Source: Mauremys mutica | Taxonomy: Eukaryota; Chordata; Testudines; Geoemydidae | NCBI RefSeq assembly: GCF_020497125.1 | Contig: NC_059074.1 | Coordinates: forward strand, 195,725,415-195,789,414 | DNA length: 64,000 nt | Direction: 5' to 3' | Shown: piece by piece, positions 1 through 12,690 of the stretch | Layout: each line of letters starts with the position of its first letter | Position numbering within the stretch: position 1 is the first letter of the stretch | Notes under the pieces: model-generated | The model's input: only the letters and a program-made list of their open reading frames with translations | Told to the model about the DNA's origin: nothing | Database searches by the model: none | Made by a program: the position numbers and the translations under genes

Positions 1-2487
1 GAAGTTCCGAAATTTTTAAAAATGTTACTAATGTAGTTCTAAAAAACAAATTTTGTTCTTTGCTTTTGCAAAATGTTTTAATGTTTTTCTATGTAACTTA
101 AATGTAAATAGTTCCAAATTTGCATGGTCCTGTTTGTTAAATATATTTAAAGTATCCAAGTTCCATGTATGTTAAAGAAATTTCCATAATTGGTTTTAAC
201 AAGAACAATTTGTCAGTGAATGCTGATCTTCTAAAGCTAATTTTAAGTATCAACTGTTCAGTTATTCAAGGCCCCAAATTTTGGGGGATGGAGGGGGAAG
301 GGAAGAAGTGTGTGAATCAGAGAAGCTGAGTCGGGATCAGCTTTACGTGTCACTACACAAAAAAATGGTTGTCCATCTTTTTCGTTACCCCTTTGCTATG
401 TATCCTCACTTGTGTCTTTCTACCCAGTCTCCCCATATCTTTTTCCTTCCTGTTACATCCCCATCTTTCTAAACTCTCACTCCTCACTAAAATGGAATAC
501 TTGTCCTCCGAACAGCCTGCCTCCTCTTGCAGCCTGTGCTTTCAGAACTGACCTCTTGAATTTTGGAGCCTCTTGCCAGGGGACTTCTTCCAGCCAGAAT
601 TATGTCACTCCTCCCATAAAGCACAACATCCTAGGTCCGCCAACTATCGAATGTAAAACTCATTTCTCCAACTTAGGTTTCTCAGAGGAAATTCTTCACG
701 TGCATACGTGTGTGTGTACACAAAACATAATATATAAAAAAGAAATATATATTTATCAAATTATTTATCATACAAGGTAGGGGGGAAATTGAGAGAGAGA
801 GAGATTGCTATTTCTACTTTTAAATATGTGCTTTGGCACTACATCAGTGGGGTCATATAAGGAGGTAGGTAGATATCTGGCCTATTCCTGTAAGTTTTCT
901 TGAGATATTTTGCTTGAAAATTAGCTAGAGGTGAAAACAAAGGTATTAATAATAGTTACTTTTCTATCTTAATCAATTTCCATTTGCTTTCTTCAGTTCT
1001 TAGCCCATTTTGCATTTGAGATTATCACAGCTCAACACAGTTTTATACAGTCAATAAGCAGCTGGAATTGAACTTTCTCATAGTGATTTAGAAAATCCAG
1101 AGAATATTCAGTCAAAAAATTTGTGTTATCCTGCTTTCCATCATCATAATAAACTGTAGTTCTTCAATAAATGAAAATAAAATTGAGGAAAACAAATAAT
1201 TTGAGAGAGTTCTTTTCAAGTAGAACAATTCACAAAATGCCTACTTTCAATTCTTTTTTTATATCATACAGTATCTGCACTGTATTGCTACTTATCTTCC
1301 TGTAGCATCTTGTGAAAATGACTAGATCTCTCCCTTCGTGAATTGCCCAGTAGAAGATGTGCAAAGCATTGTGGTCGGTGACAGTAAAATGCCGTATTTT
1401 TGAACCAATGAATTTTAAAAAATTAACAAAAATACTTCATGTTCTTCTAATTGGTGGGAAGGAGTAAATTCTAAAAATATTTGAAGCAATAATTTGCTAA
1501 TGTTTTTTGGAAACATCACTTCGCAAAGTGAAAAAGAAGGTTAGAGGTTTATTTATAAACTTCAGGTGGGTGTATAATTAACTGTTACACTTAAATGGTC
1601 TGAGTTATGGCCTGTCACTATTCCCTTTATAGACTACTCTGAAGAAAATAACTTTTGCCTGTAATAGAGAAGAATGTATTTTACATTAAGTTGCTATTAT
1701 TGTGGTAAGCAATAAGCAAACAAACCTCCTGGATAGTGAAAAGTAAATTACTCCACCACTTAGATGTTAATAACCGTAGTTAATTACTGATCTGGGCTCG
1801 ATTTGAATGGGTGACTGGGAGTTCAAAGATCTGTTATCCTAATGCCATTCTCCTCAACCTTCTAGCCCTTTTATCATAAACTACTGACAGATGTCATCAA
1901 TAAAAATATAACAACTTAAAATATTACAAAAAAATCAATAGCCAGACTTTTTCTAAATTTCCCATTGTGTGTGAATCCTTCATATTTCTGACTGAACCAT
2001 AATGAGGCGACACTTTTCCTTGTAATAATGTGCCACCGTCACAGCCTCTCTCTGTGGCCTTTGCTCCTTTGGCAAGGTAGAAGGGGTGGAAAACAACGTA
2101 AGGCAGTACAAGTTTAATAGGACAATCGCATGACGGACTGATGTGTATCAGATTTTGTGAGAAGTAGGCACAGATCTACTGTCCATAAACTGTTGTGCCT
2201 ACTGGTATGTGAAAGCCGTAGTCCCTCTCTGTACTGCCTCCCCAGAGCCTTCAGGTAACCCAGGGAGCAATAAATTGGGGGCAAGATATTTTCAGAGAAA
2301 TGCACACATACAGCTCCTAAAATTAAATGTGCAGTCATGTTAATTGTGTGTGCAAATGACAGACTGCACACACAGTACTGCAGTTACATGCAGAGAGTAA
2401 TTATGTATGCAAGTCATTTGCATGCACACACTTCTGAAAATCTCACTTCAAGACTCTAAATTGAATCCAGCTCTTTTGCATGCCATT
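1..2487. other. AT-rich intron, nothing assigned
   Basis: Inferred WDPCP intron sequence left of exon a. I see no conserved exon or transposon edge. There is a short GA tract at about 790-804 and a TG-rich stretch near 707-722. The small ORFs have no recognisable similarity. Confidence 0.5.
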
Positions 2488-2495
2488 ACCTAGAA

Positions 2496-3214
2496 CGGGG
2501 CGTGCACACTTTTTGGCCTGAGGGCCGCATCGGTTTTCGTAAATTGTAGGAGGTGGGGCCCAGTCCCCACCTCCTATCTGCCCATACACCCCGGACTCCT
2601 CCCCCATCCAACCCCCATCCCCCGTTCCCTGACGGCTCCTCTGGGACCCCTGCCCCATCCACACACACCCACTCCCTGTCCCCTGACCACCCCTGGACCT
2701 CCACCGCCCCATCCAACCTCTCCTCTAATTCCTGACGGCCTCCCCTGGACGATGGCCCCATCCAACCCCTCTCCTTCTTGACTGCCCCCCCCCAGGATCC
2801 CTGCCCCCATTCAACCCCCTGTTCCTCCCCTGACCACTATCCACACCCCCACCCCCTGCCCACCACCCTGAACTCCCCTGCCCTCTATCCAACCCCCTCT
2901 GCTCCTTGCCCCCTTACTGCGCTGCCTGGAGCACTGGTGGCTGGTGGTGCTACAGCCGCGCCACCCGGCTGGAGCCAGGCCACGCTGTTGCCATCGCGCA
3001 GCACAGAGCACCGGGTCAGGCCCAGCTCTGCAGCTGCACTGCCCCAGGAGCTCACAGCCCCACTGCCCAGAGCATTGCGCCACTGGCGGCGCAAACGAGC
3101 TGAGGCTGCGGGCGAGGGGGAACAGCGGGGGAGAGGCTGGGGGGCGAGCCTTCCGGGCCAGGAACCCAGGGGCCAGGCAGGACGGTCCCGTGGGCCGTAG
3201 TTTGCCCACCTCTG
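2496..3214. mobile_element. Non-autonomous hAT-like element, 719 bp
   Basis: Imperfect terminal inverted repeats flank a GC-rich core. The right end read in reverse begins CAGAGGTGGGCAAACTACGG; the left end begins CGGGGCGTGCACACTTTTTG. An 8-bp flanking duplication is present with one mismatch: ACCTAGAA at 2488-2495 and ATCTAGAA at 3215-3222. The 8-bp size is the hAT signature. The interior (about 2570-2910) is a C-rich low-complexity array of CCCC-ATCCAACCCC-type units, followed by a GC-rich segment. No transposase is present. Overlapping ORFs on both strands are compositional artefacts. Confidence 0.8.
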
Positions 3215-3323
3215 ATCTAGAATTACCACTAAACCTTAATATTGCCCCAGTTCTGTATTTTTTTTAAAGTTTAATTGTGTGTCTAAAGTCTGCTCCCATC
3301 ACTTTTTCCTATATGACAAACAT

Positions 3324-3707
3324 CAAGGGCACCGGAACCTTTGTAGAAGTGGGGAGAGCCACCAGCGCCGGAAATGGGGGGGACCAGGGAGCCGTGCCCA
3401 CCCCCACTTTTTAACATGGGTGTAGTTGGGGGACGGGTTTGGTGTTGCCCCCAGACTGCAAGCCTTGGGCAGGCACAAAGCAGCACTGTCAGGGCCTCTG
3501 CTTTGCAGCGAGGGCGCTGATCATCAGTATCAGCTCCCCCTCCGCAAAGTGCAGCCCCTACTGGCGCTGCTCTGTGCCTGCTGGAAGCATGCAGTTGGGA
3601 GGGGCGAGCGCCACTCCCTGCCCCGCAAACTGCACCCTTGTTAAAAGTGGGGGGCATGGCCCCTGGGAGCCTCTCGCCCCACCCCTCCCCTGGTTCCAGT
3701 GCCGTTG
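3324..3707. mobile_element. Non-autonomous hAT element, 384 bp
   Basis: Terminal inverted repeats CAAGGGCACCGGAAC and (right end, reversed) CAACGGCACTGGAAC are flanked by a perfect 8-bp target duplication, ACAAACAT, at 3316-3323 and 3708-3715. The interior is GC-rich with no transposase. It sits only about 100 bp right of the previous hAT. Confidence 0.9.
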
Positions 3708-3715
3708 ACAAACAT

Positions 3716-5119
3716 GGCACTAGAAGTTTTATATCTACATGCTTTTCATTGCCAAAAAAAATCTGTTGACTGTGTTCTTTATTCTTGCAACCCTGTAGAT
3801 ACACTTGAATATTTTTTATATCATATAGAAACAGAAAATGTGCTAGTTCATGCAAACATACCTAGACTGTATTGTGATTTTTTTAAAGGATTGTTGTATT
3901 CCATTTAAGAGAGCTTAGTAGAGCCCTAAAGGACTGAGCTCGATTCTTTAGCTCTGTACCTACTAGTTCCAATAGCATCCATGTTAGTACTATAGTTCTA
4001 AACCCAAAGTTTGATGACCTATGATGAGCTGCTGAAATAATCCCGTAATCTTCTGTTAGTTGTTGTCAAAAGAAGAAAATAAATAGACCATAAAAGATGC
4101 TTTGACAGAAAAGAAAGGCAAGAGATCTTTCCAGTAAAAATGTCACTGTATTTTTTATAAATAAATTGTTCCTTCCTTCCTGTTCTGGTCAGGAATAACA
4201 ATTTGATGTAGTTAATTAATTTCACTAATATTTTAATTAGAATTTGCTATGAAGAAACCATAGCTACTTTTCACCCATGGTATCATTCCTTAACACTCTG
4301 GAATGCTTCGAAGTCTTTTGCTACAAAAACGTGAATTCAGTACTGTGAAGTGAGACCATGTTTTCAGTTTTGGTGTACAGTGTATATTTGCAAAACTAAT
4401 GAGAGCTAGCTGAATAATCTAGTTCCTAACTTCTTGATTTTTACATGCACGATTCAGTGTAGGATTAACACATGCCAATATTTACATATTTCATTGTATG
4501 AATGCAAGGTAGCAGAAGTGACTATTGGCAGCTAATAATAAGAATTTTGCATTTGTATTTAATTACTTTTATTTTATTTAAGTTGCAGTTTGCGTATGTA
4601 CATAAATACTTTTTATGTTACTGTCATTTTCACATTTAGAGCTTAATTGTGAGTTGAGATACACAGCAATATGTGCTGACATGGCTTGTGCAATTAGCTG
4701 CTGTGCATGTGCACGCAAGTAAGCTGATTTAGCAAGATATATGGTGACACATGCCAGGGTATCTAATGTCAGAATCAAGACACTATGTGAATAAAACATA
4801 TAAGAAGTTAGTACTTTTTGCCAGCTAGTAATAGGAACACTGTCCATCATATTAAATTATTTGCTTTTAATCATAGCAGTTAGTTCATAACATGTTGGTA
4901 GAGATCCAGGGCTAAAATCACAAATGCATTGATTGTTGTGAAATATTAACATGTAACAACAGTAAGCTCAGCTGTACTGAGGGAAGTGACAGAATAATTA
5001 CAATGGGGTGGAGGGGGAAAGCAACCTGAAACGAAGAGGTGGGTGAAAACACTGATCCTGCTTGAACAAGCATTGCTTTGTAGTTCCGTGCCTCTCTTTG
5101 CATATTCCCTGGTCTTGGT
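3716..5119. other. Intron, nothing assigned
   Basis: AT-rich sequence in which I recognise no exon, RNA gene or transposon boundary. Confidence 0.45.
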
Positions 5120-5243
5120 TGGACTTTGCGACTTGACTTCAGTGGAACTTAAGCATGTACTTAAGTGCCTTGCGGAATAGAGAGGGATTTAAATACATGC
5201 TTAAAGTTAAACATGAGCTTAAGTACTTTGTTGCATTGGGGCC
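5120..5243. mobile_element. MITE fragment (GGCCTAA-ended)
   Basis: The repeat contains CTTAAG-rich inverted segments (acttaagcatgtacttaag and its near copy) and ends with ggggcc followed by TA, like the short palindromic MITE at 14889-15012. The left end is not clear, so it may be truncated. I recall this as a common turtle/crocodilian repeat. Class is uncertain. Confidence 0.5.
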
Positions 5244-5446
5244 TAAATTCCCTTTTAGCAAGCTGTGTTCCACCAACGTTCATCTGTGCATTGCAGAAGG
5301 GCATTTGGGCAAATATTAACGAGTGTGTCAAGGATGATACGGGTCCACTCCTGGACTGCTCACAAACAGCTTCCGGCATGCAAGTCACTCCTACTATGTT
5401 TGTGTGTACTTGCAGCCTGCCAGTCATGCACAGGCTTTTACCAGCC

Positions 5447-6122
5447 TGAATTATACTGCAGGGTGACCCCAGCCGTCCCAGACCCCAGCCCCAGACTTTT
5501 CCCCAGAAATGTACTTCTTGTACTGCCCAGCTCTCATCTAGACAGTACAAGCTCATAGAAAAGCTGTAAGCGAATGGACTCACCCTGCAGCGCCTCCTGC
5601 TGGTTGTCCTTGGGAATTAGCTCACCAGCCCTCCCAGGGGAACCCCCACCCATTATCTCCACTTTGCCTCAGTCTTCGCTAGTGCCCAGTCTCCATCTAG
5701 CCCCCGTTCACTGGGGCAGACTGCAGTATCAGCCACTCATCAGAGGCAAAGGGGTTTGGACCTGCTGCCTCTGGCTACCCGTGGGCTGCCCCTGCAACCC
5801 AGTACCTAATAGGCCTTACCAGGCCTGCAGCCTGGGGCTTTCCTAGGCCAGAGCTCCCCAGCTCCCTTGGCCTTTCCCCAGCCCTGCTCCACTCCAGATA
5901 CCTGGTCAACCTCCCTGCAGCCAGGCCCTTCTCTCTCTGAACGCAGAGAGAGACTGTAGAGCTCCTGGCTCCCAGCCTCTTATATACAGCCAGCTGAGGC
6001 CTGATTGGGGAAGCAGCCACTGCTGGGCCACGCCCCAATCAGCCTAGTAGCTGCTTTCCCTGCCACAGCCCTCTCCCAGGGCTGCTTTAAGCCCGTCAGG
6101 GCAGGAGCGGGGTGATTTCCAG
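5447..6122 (-). mobile_element. LTR/leader-like block with core promoter signals
   Basis: Read on the minus strand, this block has a TATATAA box (plus 5980-5986) preceded by two CCAAT motifs in opposite orientation, which form a perfect 10-bp inverted repeat (CTGATTGGGG at 6001-6010, CCCCAATCAG at 6033-6042). A putative splice donor CAGGTATCT follows about 80 bp downstream of the TATA box. I recall similar sequence as the LTR plus leader of turtle LTR retrotransposons. No TG...CA boundary or target duplication could be fixed, and no coding region follows. It directly abuts the broken Tigger transposase. Confidence 0.42.
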
Positions 6123-6895
6123 AACACAGGCAGGAGATTTTTGTTCTTGCCTTTTAGGGCACGGGGATTTGCAGCCCTGTAGAGCAAGCCTGGCTTTATT
6201 AAATGCCCAGCCACATTGCCACAAAACAACACAGTCACATGGTCTTTAGCTGCTTTGATGCCAGGGGCTTGTCTTTCTGATTTCGAAATGTAAGTGTAGT
6301 TGGGCATTTTTTTCCAGAAGAGCCCAGTCTCGTCAGCATTAAAAACTTGTTCTGGAAGATAACCCTTATCTTCTATGATTTTCTTCAATTGTTTGGGGTA
6401 GACTTTTGCTGCCTCTTCATTGGCAGATGCAGCTTCACCAGTAGTCTGCACGTTTTTGAGGTTGAAGCGGTTCCTAAAACTGTTAAGCCAACCTTGGCTG
6501 GCTTTGAATTCCTTCTCATCAGAAGGGTGTCCCTCTTCGGCAGGAGGTTTGAACAGCGCGTAGAGGGTAAGAATATTTTCTCGCAACGTGTTGCCATCGA
6601 TAGGCACGCGTTTTTGATTCATGTCTTCCAGCCATAAGTTTAATGTCTTTTCAGTCTTCACTAAAGTCTTATCACACACCTGGCTCGTCACCGTAGCAGT
6701 TATTGTTGCACTTGATGCCACGGCTTGACGAATTTCTCTCTCTCGAATCTTGATGGCACGGATGCTAGATTCATTGCGGCCATATTTACGCGCCACGTTG
6801 GAGACCGACATACTGTCTCTCAATAAGTCCAACACAGCCAGTTTTTCCTCGAGCATTGGAACAGATTGTTGAGCACCAGATGAAGTAGGGGCCAT
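6123..6895 (-). pseudogene. Tigger transposase, C-terminally truncated
   Basis: The transposase of a Tigger (pogo superfamily) element cuts and pastes TA-flanked DNA using a DDE nuclease (family knowledge). I place the start at the ATG complementary to 6893-6895 (MAPTSSGAQQSVPMLEEK) because the 57 residues before it in the same open frame are not family-like. Domains in order: a psq-type helix-turn-helix (about residues 10-55, ending in KYGRNESSIRAIKIRE), a CENP-B-type helix-turn-helix (about 75-150, including GWLNSFRNRFNLK), and the first part of the DDE domain with its first catalytic Asp in FNADETGLFWKK. Homology ends near PVFWK. The second and third acidic residues and the C-terminus are absent. 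The usual length is about 500-600 residues, versus about 258 here. It is inactive as it stands. Confidence 0.85.
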
Positions 6896-7155
6896 GTTGT
6901 ACGAAAAATACGTATCTTTAAACACTAGAATCACACTCAGTGTGGTGAGATGCTCACACCATGAGAGGCACACGGGAACTGAGACCGACTGAGGGAACAG
7001 CAGATTCACGTCTCCCATCTTACGCTCCCTCCGGGGCATACGCTCATTGGGTGGAATCACCCACACTATTTACAGGCATCTTGTTTTTCTTTTTTTGCCA
7101 AGCGTGTATAGTTGAATTCGCGTAAGTTAAATGCACGTATGATGCAACTCGCCTG
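6123..7155 (-). mobile_element. Truncated Tigger/pogo-like DNA transposon
   Basis: On the minus strand the element starts at a TA-flanked terminal sequence, CAGGCGAGTTGCATCATACG (plus end 7155, TA at 7156-7157), and continues through a leader into a pogo-family transposase. The other terminal repeat and the C-terminal half of the gene are missing. Homology stops near 6123, where the LTR-like block begins. Confidence 0.82.
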
Positions 7156-7157
7156 TA

Positions 7158-8254
7158 ATCTTAAACATCTGAAGTCCGGTTTTAGAGCAATATATACATT
7201 TTCTAAGTTTCAGGTTAATTTTGAATGAAAACATAAACTGTTCTTTGTTATTTAAACACCTGCTTGTGCTTCATGGCAAACTTTTTTTTAAAAGTCTTTT
7301 TGGAAGCAAATGGTTATAGATCTATTCTGTATTTCTACTTTGATCTTTGCATAATGTTTTTTCTTAAAAGTTCATTTTCACCTGCTACTTATCCTCTAAC
7401 TGAAATCATAGAGCTCTTTTGTGACATCACATTTAGTTACTGTGGAAATTTTGTCACATTATTAAGGTTATAATGTCACAATGTAGTTATGGCTTTATAT
7501 GAGGAATAAGAAGCAGGAGCGGATGAGATCTTGCATCTAAATGTTCCCTTTGCATTCCCTTTTTATTCTTGTCTTTGTGCCTTGTTCCATGCTCCCACCT
7601 ATACTTGAAATGGTCCTTCTCTTCAAATGCCTTTTCTTTCTTCAAATTCATTCTAAAAATAAAATCACGTACCCTACAAAGCCTTTGAATCATGACCCAC
7701 CAAAACATGGGTGCAAAGGTAGGAGGCATGGGGTGTGTGTGTTTTTTTAATGAAAAACATACCAATATCTATCTATACATAAGTAACGCTAGTGGAAGAA
7801 TCAAGGAGTTTCTGAGTGATTCTGTGGCTGCAGCAGGGGTTGGGGCAAGAAACAAGCAGCCAGAAAGCTTTTTTGTGATTTCCTGATGCTCTCATGGCAG
7901 AGAGAGTTGCCTAGTGGCATCCTGCATCTACTTTGTTTAGGGAGGTGCAAAAGATTCGTGCTCTTCCTGAAGAAACATTACTATTGAAGGTCTGTTGGTA
8001 TACCGCAACAAGAGGGATCCAGACTTAGCTACGGAGCTTGGAGAAAAGCAGGAGAGACAACTGGAGGACACATGGTGCACATGTACTTTTGAGTGGAAGG
8101 CCAGGAAGGTTTTGGCACTATGCCTTTAAAAGCACATAGACTTCCAAATCAGTGTGTGAGCATGATGATGTCCGGTATCTGAATTGCACAGCAATGGATG
8201 TAGCTAATGTACATTGGTGCCTCTTAATAGCAGAGTAATGGCCACATTAGAAAT
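7158..8254. other. Intron, nothing assigned
   Basis: AT-rich sequence with no recognised exon or transposon edge. Confidence 0.4.
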
Positions 8255-8262
8255 GTCTAGAT

Positions 8263-8398
8263 CAGTGCTTTTCAACCTGTGGTCTGGGGACCCCTGGGGG
8301 TCTGCAGACTATGTCTAAGGGGTCCATGAAAGGTTGTTGTTACCATAGCATAGTGGTTTCCAACAAATCCGCAAATGAAAAAAGGTTGAAAACCACTG
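8263..8398. mobile_element. Small hAT MITE, 136 bp
   Basis: Terminal inverted repeats CAGTGCTTTTCAACC and (right end, reversed) CAGTGGTTTTCAACC lie inside a perfect 8-bp duplication, GTCTAGAT, at 8255-8262 and 8399-8406. The core is too short to encode anything. The ends are of the Charlie-like hAT type (family knowledge). Confidence 0.93.
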
Positions 8399-8406
8399 GT
8401 CTAGAT

Positions 8407-9769
8407 ACATAAGTATATAAGACGGACAATTTACATGCAACAAAGTAACAATCATGTAGCCTTGATACCGTAATATAGTCATCTGAGAGGTGGAAGGTAC
8501 CTTTCTTGCTGACTGAATGGGGTCACAAACCAAAAAGTATTCTTCCCGGCTGTTATCTAGAGAGACGTGGTGGATATCCCTACCCTATAAAATAGGGAGA
8601 AGCCGCCAACAGACCTCTGATTCCCCTGGTTTATCACACTGCCCTCTTCTCTCAGGTAAATGCAGAGCACCACAGCATCCCACCATTTGGAGAAGGGGAA
8701 ATTTCTTATGCCCTAAGATTATAGGAACTTTTCCTGGATGAAAAGACAGATTGACTCCCAAACATAGGAAGTTGTAGCGCACAAGTAATAGGGAATTTAT
8801 TTACACAATCCCCCTTATTCAAATCTCCCTCCAGTTTGGAACTGAAGGATTTGGAGTGTTTTGCTCTTCTGTTGCAGACTAACATTTTTGCTTGCTAGAT
8901 AATCCCTGGCTTTTTAGAGTTTGCACAATTCAGAAGATTATGGATAATTTCTCGTGGTAAATGTATTCCTTTTTGTTCTTGTCATTTAATTTGGTCAATT
9001 TTTCCCCTCTACTTTTTTAGCTTTATTCATTAGACAGTTATAACTAACTGTAGTCAGACCTTGCTGGACTCACGTTATCAAGTTGGAAATAAATTGTGAT
9101 TTTATCTAGTCTAACTGCAACATAAGGATAAATTGAAGTTTTGAAAAGTTGTAATAAAAGCTACAGGCGTGTGACTGTGTCTAACATTTTTACTAGGACA
9201 GAACCTTAAAGGACATCTTTCAGGACTGGGACTCTCTTGAAATATTGTGTGTGCTTTCAGACTAACACAATATTCATCTTTGTCAGGATAGGAGATTCCA
9301 AAAAAAATGTTCTTCTACTTTTAATGTATTTGTTTTGCATGTCAGGTATGTTTAGTTTGTATTTGAAATGTCATGCCAATTAGTTTTTAAAACCTAATAT
9401 AAATTAGCAGAAAAGAGATGAAGTGAAGAGTTTTCGGTTAAAAATATTAATAAAGAAAAGCGGGAAATAGTTCATTTGTTTATATGTTGTTCTGTTCACT
9501 GTTATGCAGGGTGCACAACATTTATACTCATTCATTAAGATGTGTATAACTGCCATTTTGCAAAAGTAGGGGCATAGATGAGAGAGAAAGCCAACAGAGA
9601 TAGGCAGGTGAGATAATCAAATTCCTGTCCCTATTGCTTCCTATACTTCAGCACAGTCAAATGAAATCTTTCATTCTCTTCCCTTTCAGTAAAAATGTGG
9701 AAAATACAAAACTCAGAAAGAAAATTCATAAATGAAAATATCTGCTGTAGCTGACAACATAATATGTTC
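8407..9769. other. Intron, nothing assigned
   Basis: No exon or repeat edge recognised. The sequence is AT-rich. Confidence 0.4.
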
Positions 9770-10020
9770 ATATGAGTTAGAGATGGTCTGAGGTCATCTA
9801 ATCCATGCCATTTACAATCCAGGTTTGCTCCCAACTGTATACTTCCTACTGCTTTTGCAGTTCATTTTTAAAAGTCTAAAGTAATGGTGCTCCTGCTGCT
9901 TCCTTTGGAAACTATTATACAATTTAATAGATCTCACTGCAAGGAAGTTTTGCCTGGTATTCCATCTAACAGCATGCTGTACATCAATGTTTGTTTCACA
10001 CCTGTGACATAGAGTAGACA
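9770..10020 (-). mobile_element. CR1/L3-like LINE 3' fragment
   Basis: The stretch with ttggaaactattatacaatt and aaggaagttttgcctggtat resembles, in reverse, the conserved C-terminal/3' region of L3-like CR1 elements (compare 53.5-54 kb). No boundaries are clear. Confidence 0.4.
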
Positions 10021-12589
10021 TGGGTTATTATGATAACATCTATTAGAAAAGCAAGCATTTGCCTGGCATCACATTTTTTAAATATAGAATTCTAAAAATA
10101 TAAATGTTTAAATTAGAAATATAAATACAATCCTGGATCCTTGGCCCCGGTAAGTCCTCTTTGTGCTTCTCCAGTGATGCAAAGAGGACTTAGAGCTGCC
10201 TTAATGCAACTGCTGAAGACCCCTCCTGTATAGAGGAAATCTCAGCAGGTTTCAGGCTGGCATAACCAGCTACTTCCTTCTCTGGAAGAGGTGGCATAAG
10301 AGGGGGACCAGAGCACAATGTGGTCCAACGATCCATGCTGGCAAAAGAGATCCTACAGAGTTGATCAGGACACACATTTGAATGAAGACAGACACGGGGC
10401 TAAATTTAAGCAGCAGGCTGTAACTTGATTAGCTTGCCACTGGGGAGGAGCACCTCCGCATCCCCCTCCTCTTCTGCGCCAGGCATTTAAGTGGGTCTAG
10501 TGTGAAAATCAGAGGGATATTGTGAACCTAACTGTGGGAAAGTAGGTAAACGTTTATCACATGTTACACTAATCTATAACAATGAATGTTGATGGGGAAA
10601 GGTGTAAAAGGGAGGCAAATGAACTGAACTCGTCTACACAAAAAGGCTTACTGAGCTAATTCAAGGACTGTTCAGAGATCACGCTTGGTGAACATAAAGT
10701 GTGGGGCCGGAAATCAGTGAACCAACATTGGTGTGTTGGAAATTAGTTCTAATTGGTGGACAAAATAAGGAGGGATGTGCTATTTCACTCATCATTCCCT
10801 TCGGGGGTCCTCAGAAAGGGACTTTGAAGGGGAAATTAGCGGCTGTGGATCCCGGCTGACTGAAAGCTGGGAGAACAGGAAGGAGCAAGCCTCACCACTA
10901 TGGCTGCCAATCCCATTATCTCCTGGGATGCCAGGATCCACTCTGACACCCGTTGGGCCTTCGTTGTCCTAGTCCCGAAAGATGTTCTTTTCCTCCCCAT
11001 CTTATTTCTTCTCTTTCCTAGTCCTCTGCTTTTGCCTACTGTCTAATAAGACTCTGGGTTAGCTGGCCAAGACTGTATTTTGCAACATTTTGTTAGTCTG
11101 TGACCAGAAAGACAGCCAAAAGGAAGGCCCTAAGTAGCCCAATGTTGGTACACGTTTGCCTGGTCTCTGAGTGGTTAATAAGACGGAGTGCTGGGTCTGT
11201 GTTTTCCAGCAATGAGATTGCAAGTGAGAGACAGCACCAGAGACAAAAACTACATTTTTAAAAATCTGTTCTGTTCTTTTCTTTCCCCTTTTGTGTGTGT
11301 TTGTCTTGTTTTGTCTTCAAGAAAACAGGATTGGACTTTAAGAACAGCAGCAAAAACAATGGCTCCAGACTATCTCAACTAACTTCTTGTCTTTTCCCCC
11401 AAAAGGAGAGTTGTTGCTGTCTTTAATGCTAGGGGATGTCAGCTAGGGAGGGTTTCCTTCTAAAAGCTCTCCAGCTCAAGGGAGGAGGAACAAGAAATGT
11501 TAAAATGAGAACCTTCCTTAACAGTTTACATTTCAAAGGCTTTAACTGTTTTGTCTTCTTTTCCTTTAATAAAAGGTTAAAATGATTTTTAATGCTGTGT
11601 TTGCCATGGTACTAATCTGCTGAGGTCTCTGTATAGCAGACCCCAAAACTGATTACAACTGTTTAATGTTTGACAGTGACAGAGTCATATTAACACCTCT
11701 GAATCTTTGGGCCCATATATGCCAAAACAGTGGGCAAAGGGAAGGTGGCATAATGCCAGTTAAATACCCTCCTCCCAGATGCACCAAGAAGTGCGGTGGT
11801 ACACCTGGGGATCAAACTCACATTGCTGATTTTCTTCAATGCTTTTTCACAGACATACACACATTAAGGGTACTGTAAAAAAACAGACACCTAAAATTTG
11901 GCAACCAGTTAGTCCATATATGGCCAAAGAGACCCAAATTACCCTTAGCTCAGCCCCTTTTTATCAAGATATTCCAGAAATTTTTTTTTATCATAATAGT
12001 GATTTTACCTACTGCTTATGCTGCAGTACCCTGGCACAATAGCGTCAGCTGACAGTGGAGCTGAGATCTTCGTTCTTTATTCTGTATTACTTTGTAATGG
12101 TGGATTTAATTCAAACTCTTACTGCTTTTTGGGATTTAATTAGGCAAAAACAAAGCTTTGCTTGTCCCTCTCACCAAGCAGCACTCCTTATGCTAAGCTA
12201 TGGCATCAGAAAGGACTGCTGTTTCCTGTGACTCAGTTTGCAGTACAGTCTGTGCCACTTAACAGAGGTGACTTTAATAGGGATGTTTGATTAACTCTGA
12301 AATGTGTCTGAGACACTCTCCTGCCTGTATTTAGGCTTTAAGTTCCTTCTTTATTGGGAGACCTCTGAGACCTCATGCCAGACAACATTATTAGTGTATG
12401 AATTCATTAGGTGCCCATCACTGGGGTATCTAGACACCATTATATACATTTAAAAGCACCTGAATGATCAAAGATAATAGGGATGGAAGAAAACTGATGT
12501 TTTAAATGTGTGTGTGCAACTGAGGTGAAATTAAAGTTCAAGAGTAACTTTTAGAGCATCTGATGACTGAGGATATGATGTTATTCTTT
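10021..12589. other. Intron, no firm assignment
   Basis: I see no exon. The segment 10640-11640 has a different texture (moderate GC, promoter- or leader-like) and may be an old LTR retroelement piece, but no edges, primer site or coding region were found. Confidence 0.3.
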
Positions 12590-12690
12590 ATAATTATTAA
12601 ATGTTTATATAGCGGTAGCACCCGAAGACCCAAATTTGCTAAGTGCAGTGCAAATACATAAGAAAAGATAGTACACTAATGTGCTGTGCA
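12590..12690 (-). mobile_element. CORE-SINE 3' tail fragment
   Basis: The stretch tatagcggtagcacccgaag followed by ctaagtgcagtgcaaataca looks like the reverse complement of the 3' half of the MIR-like SINE present at 19.2 and 22.8 kb. Confidence 0.5.

Noticed and set aside
3283..3855. A 190-codon minus-strand ORF
   Set aside because: It spans a hAT element and both its flanks; no family similarity, and stops are rare only because of high GC.
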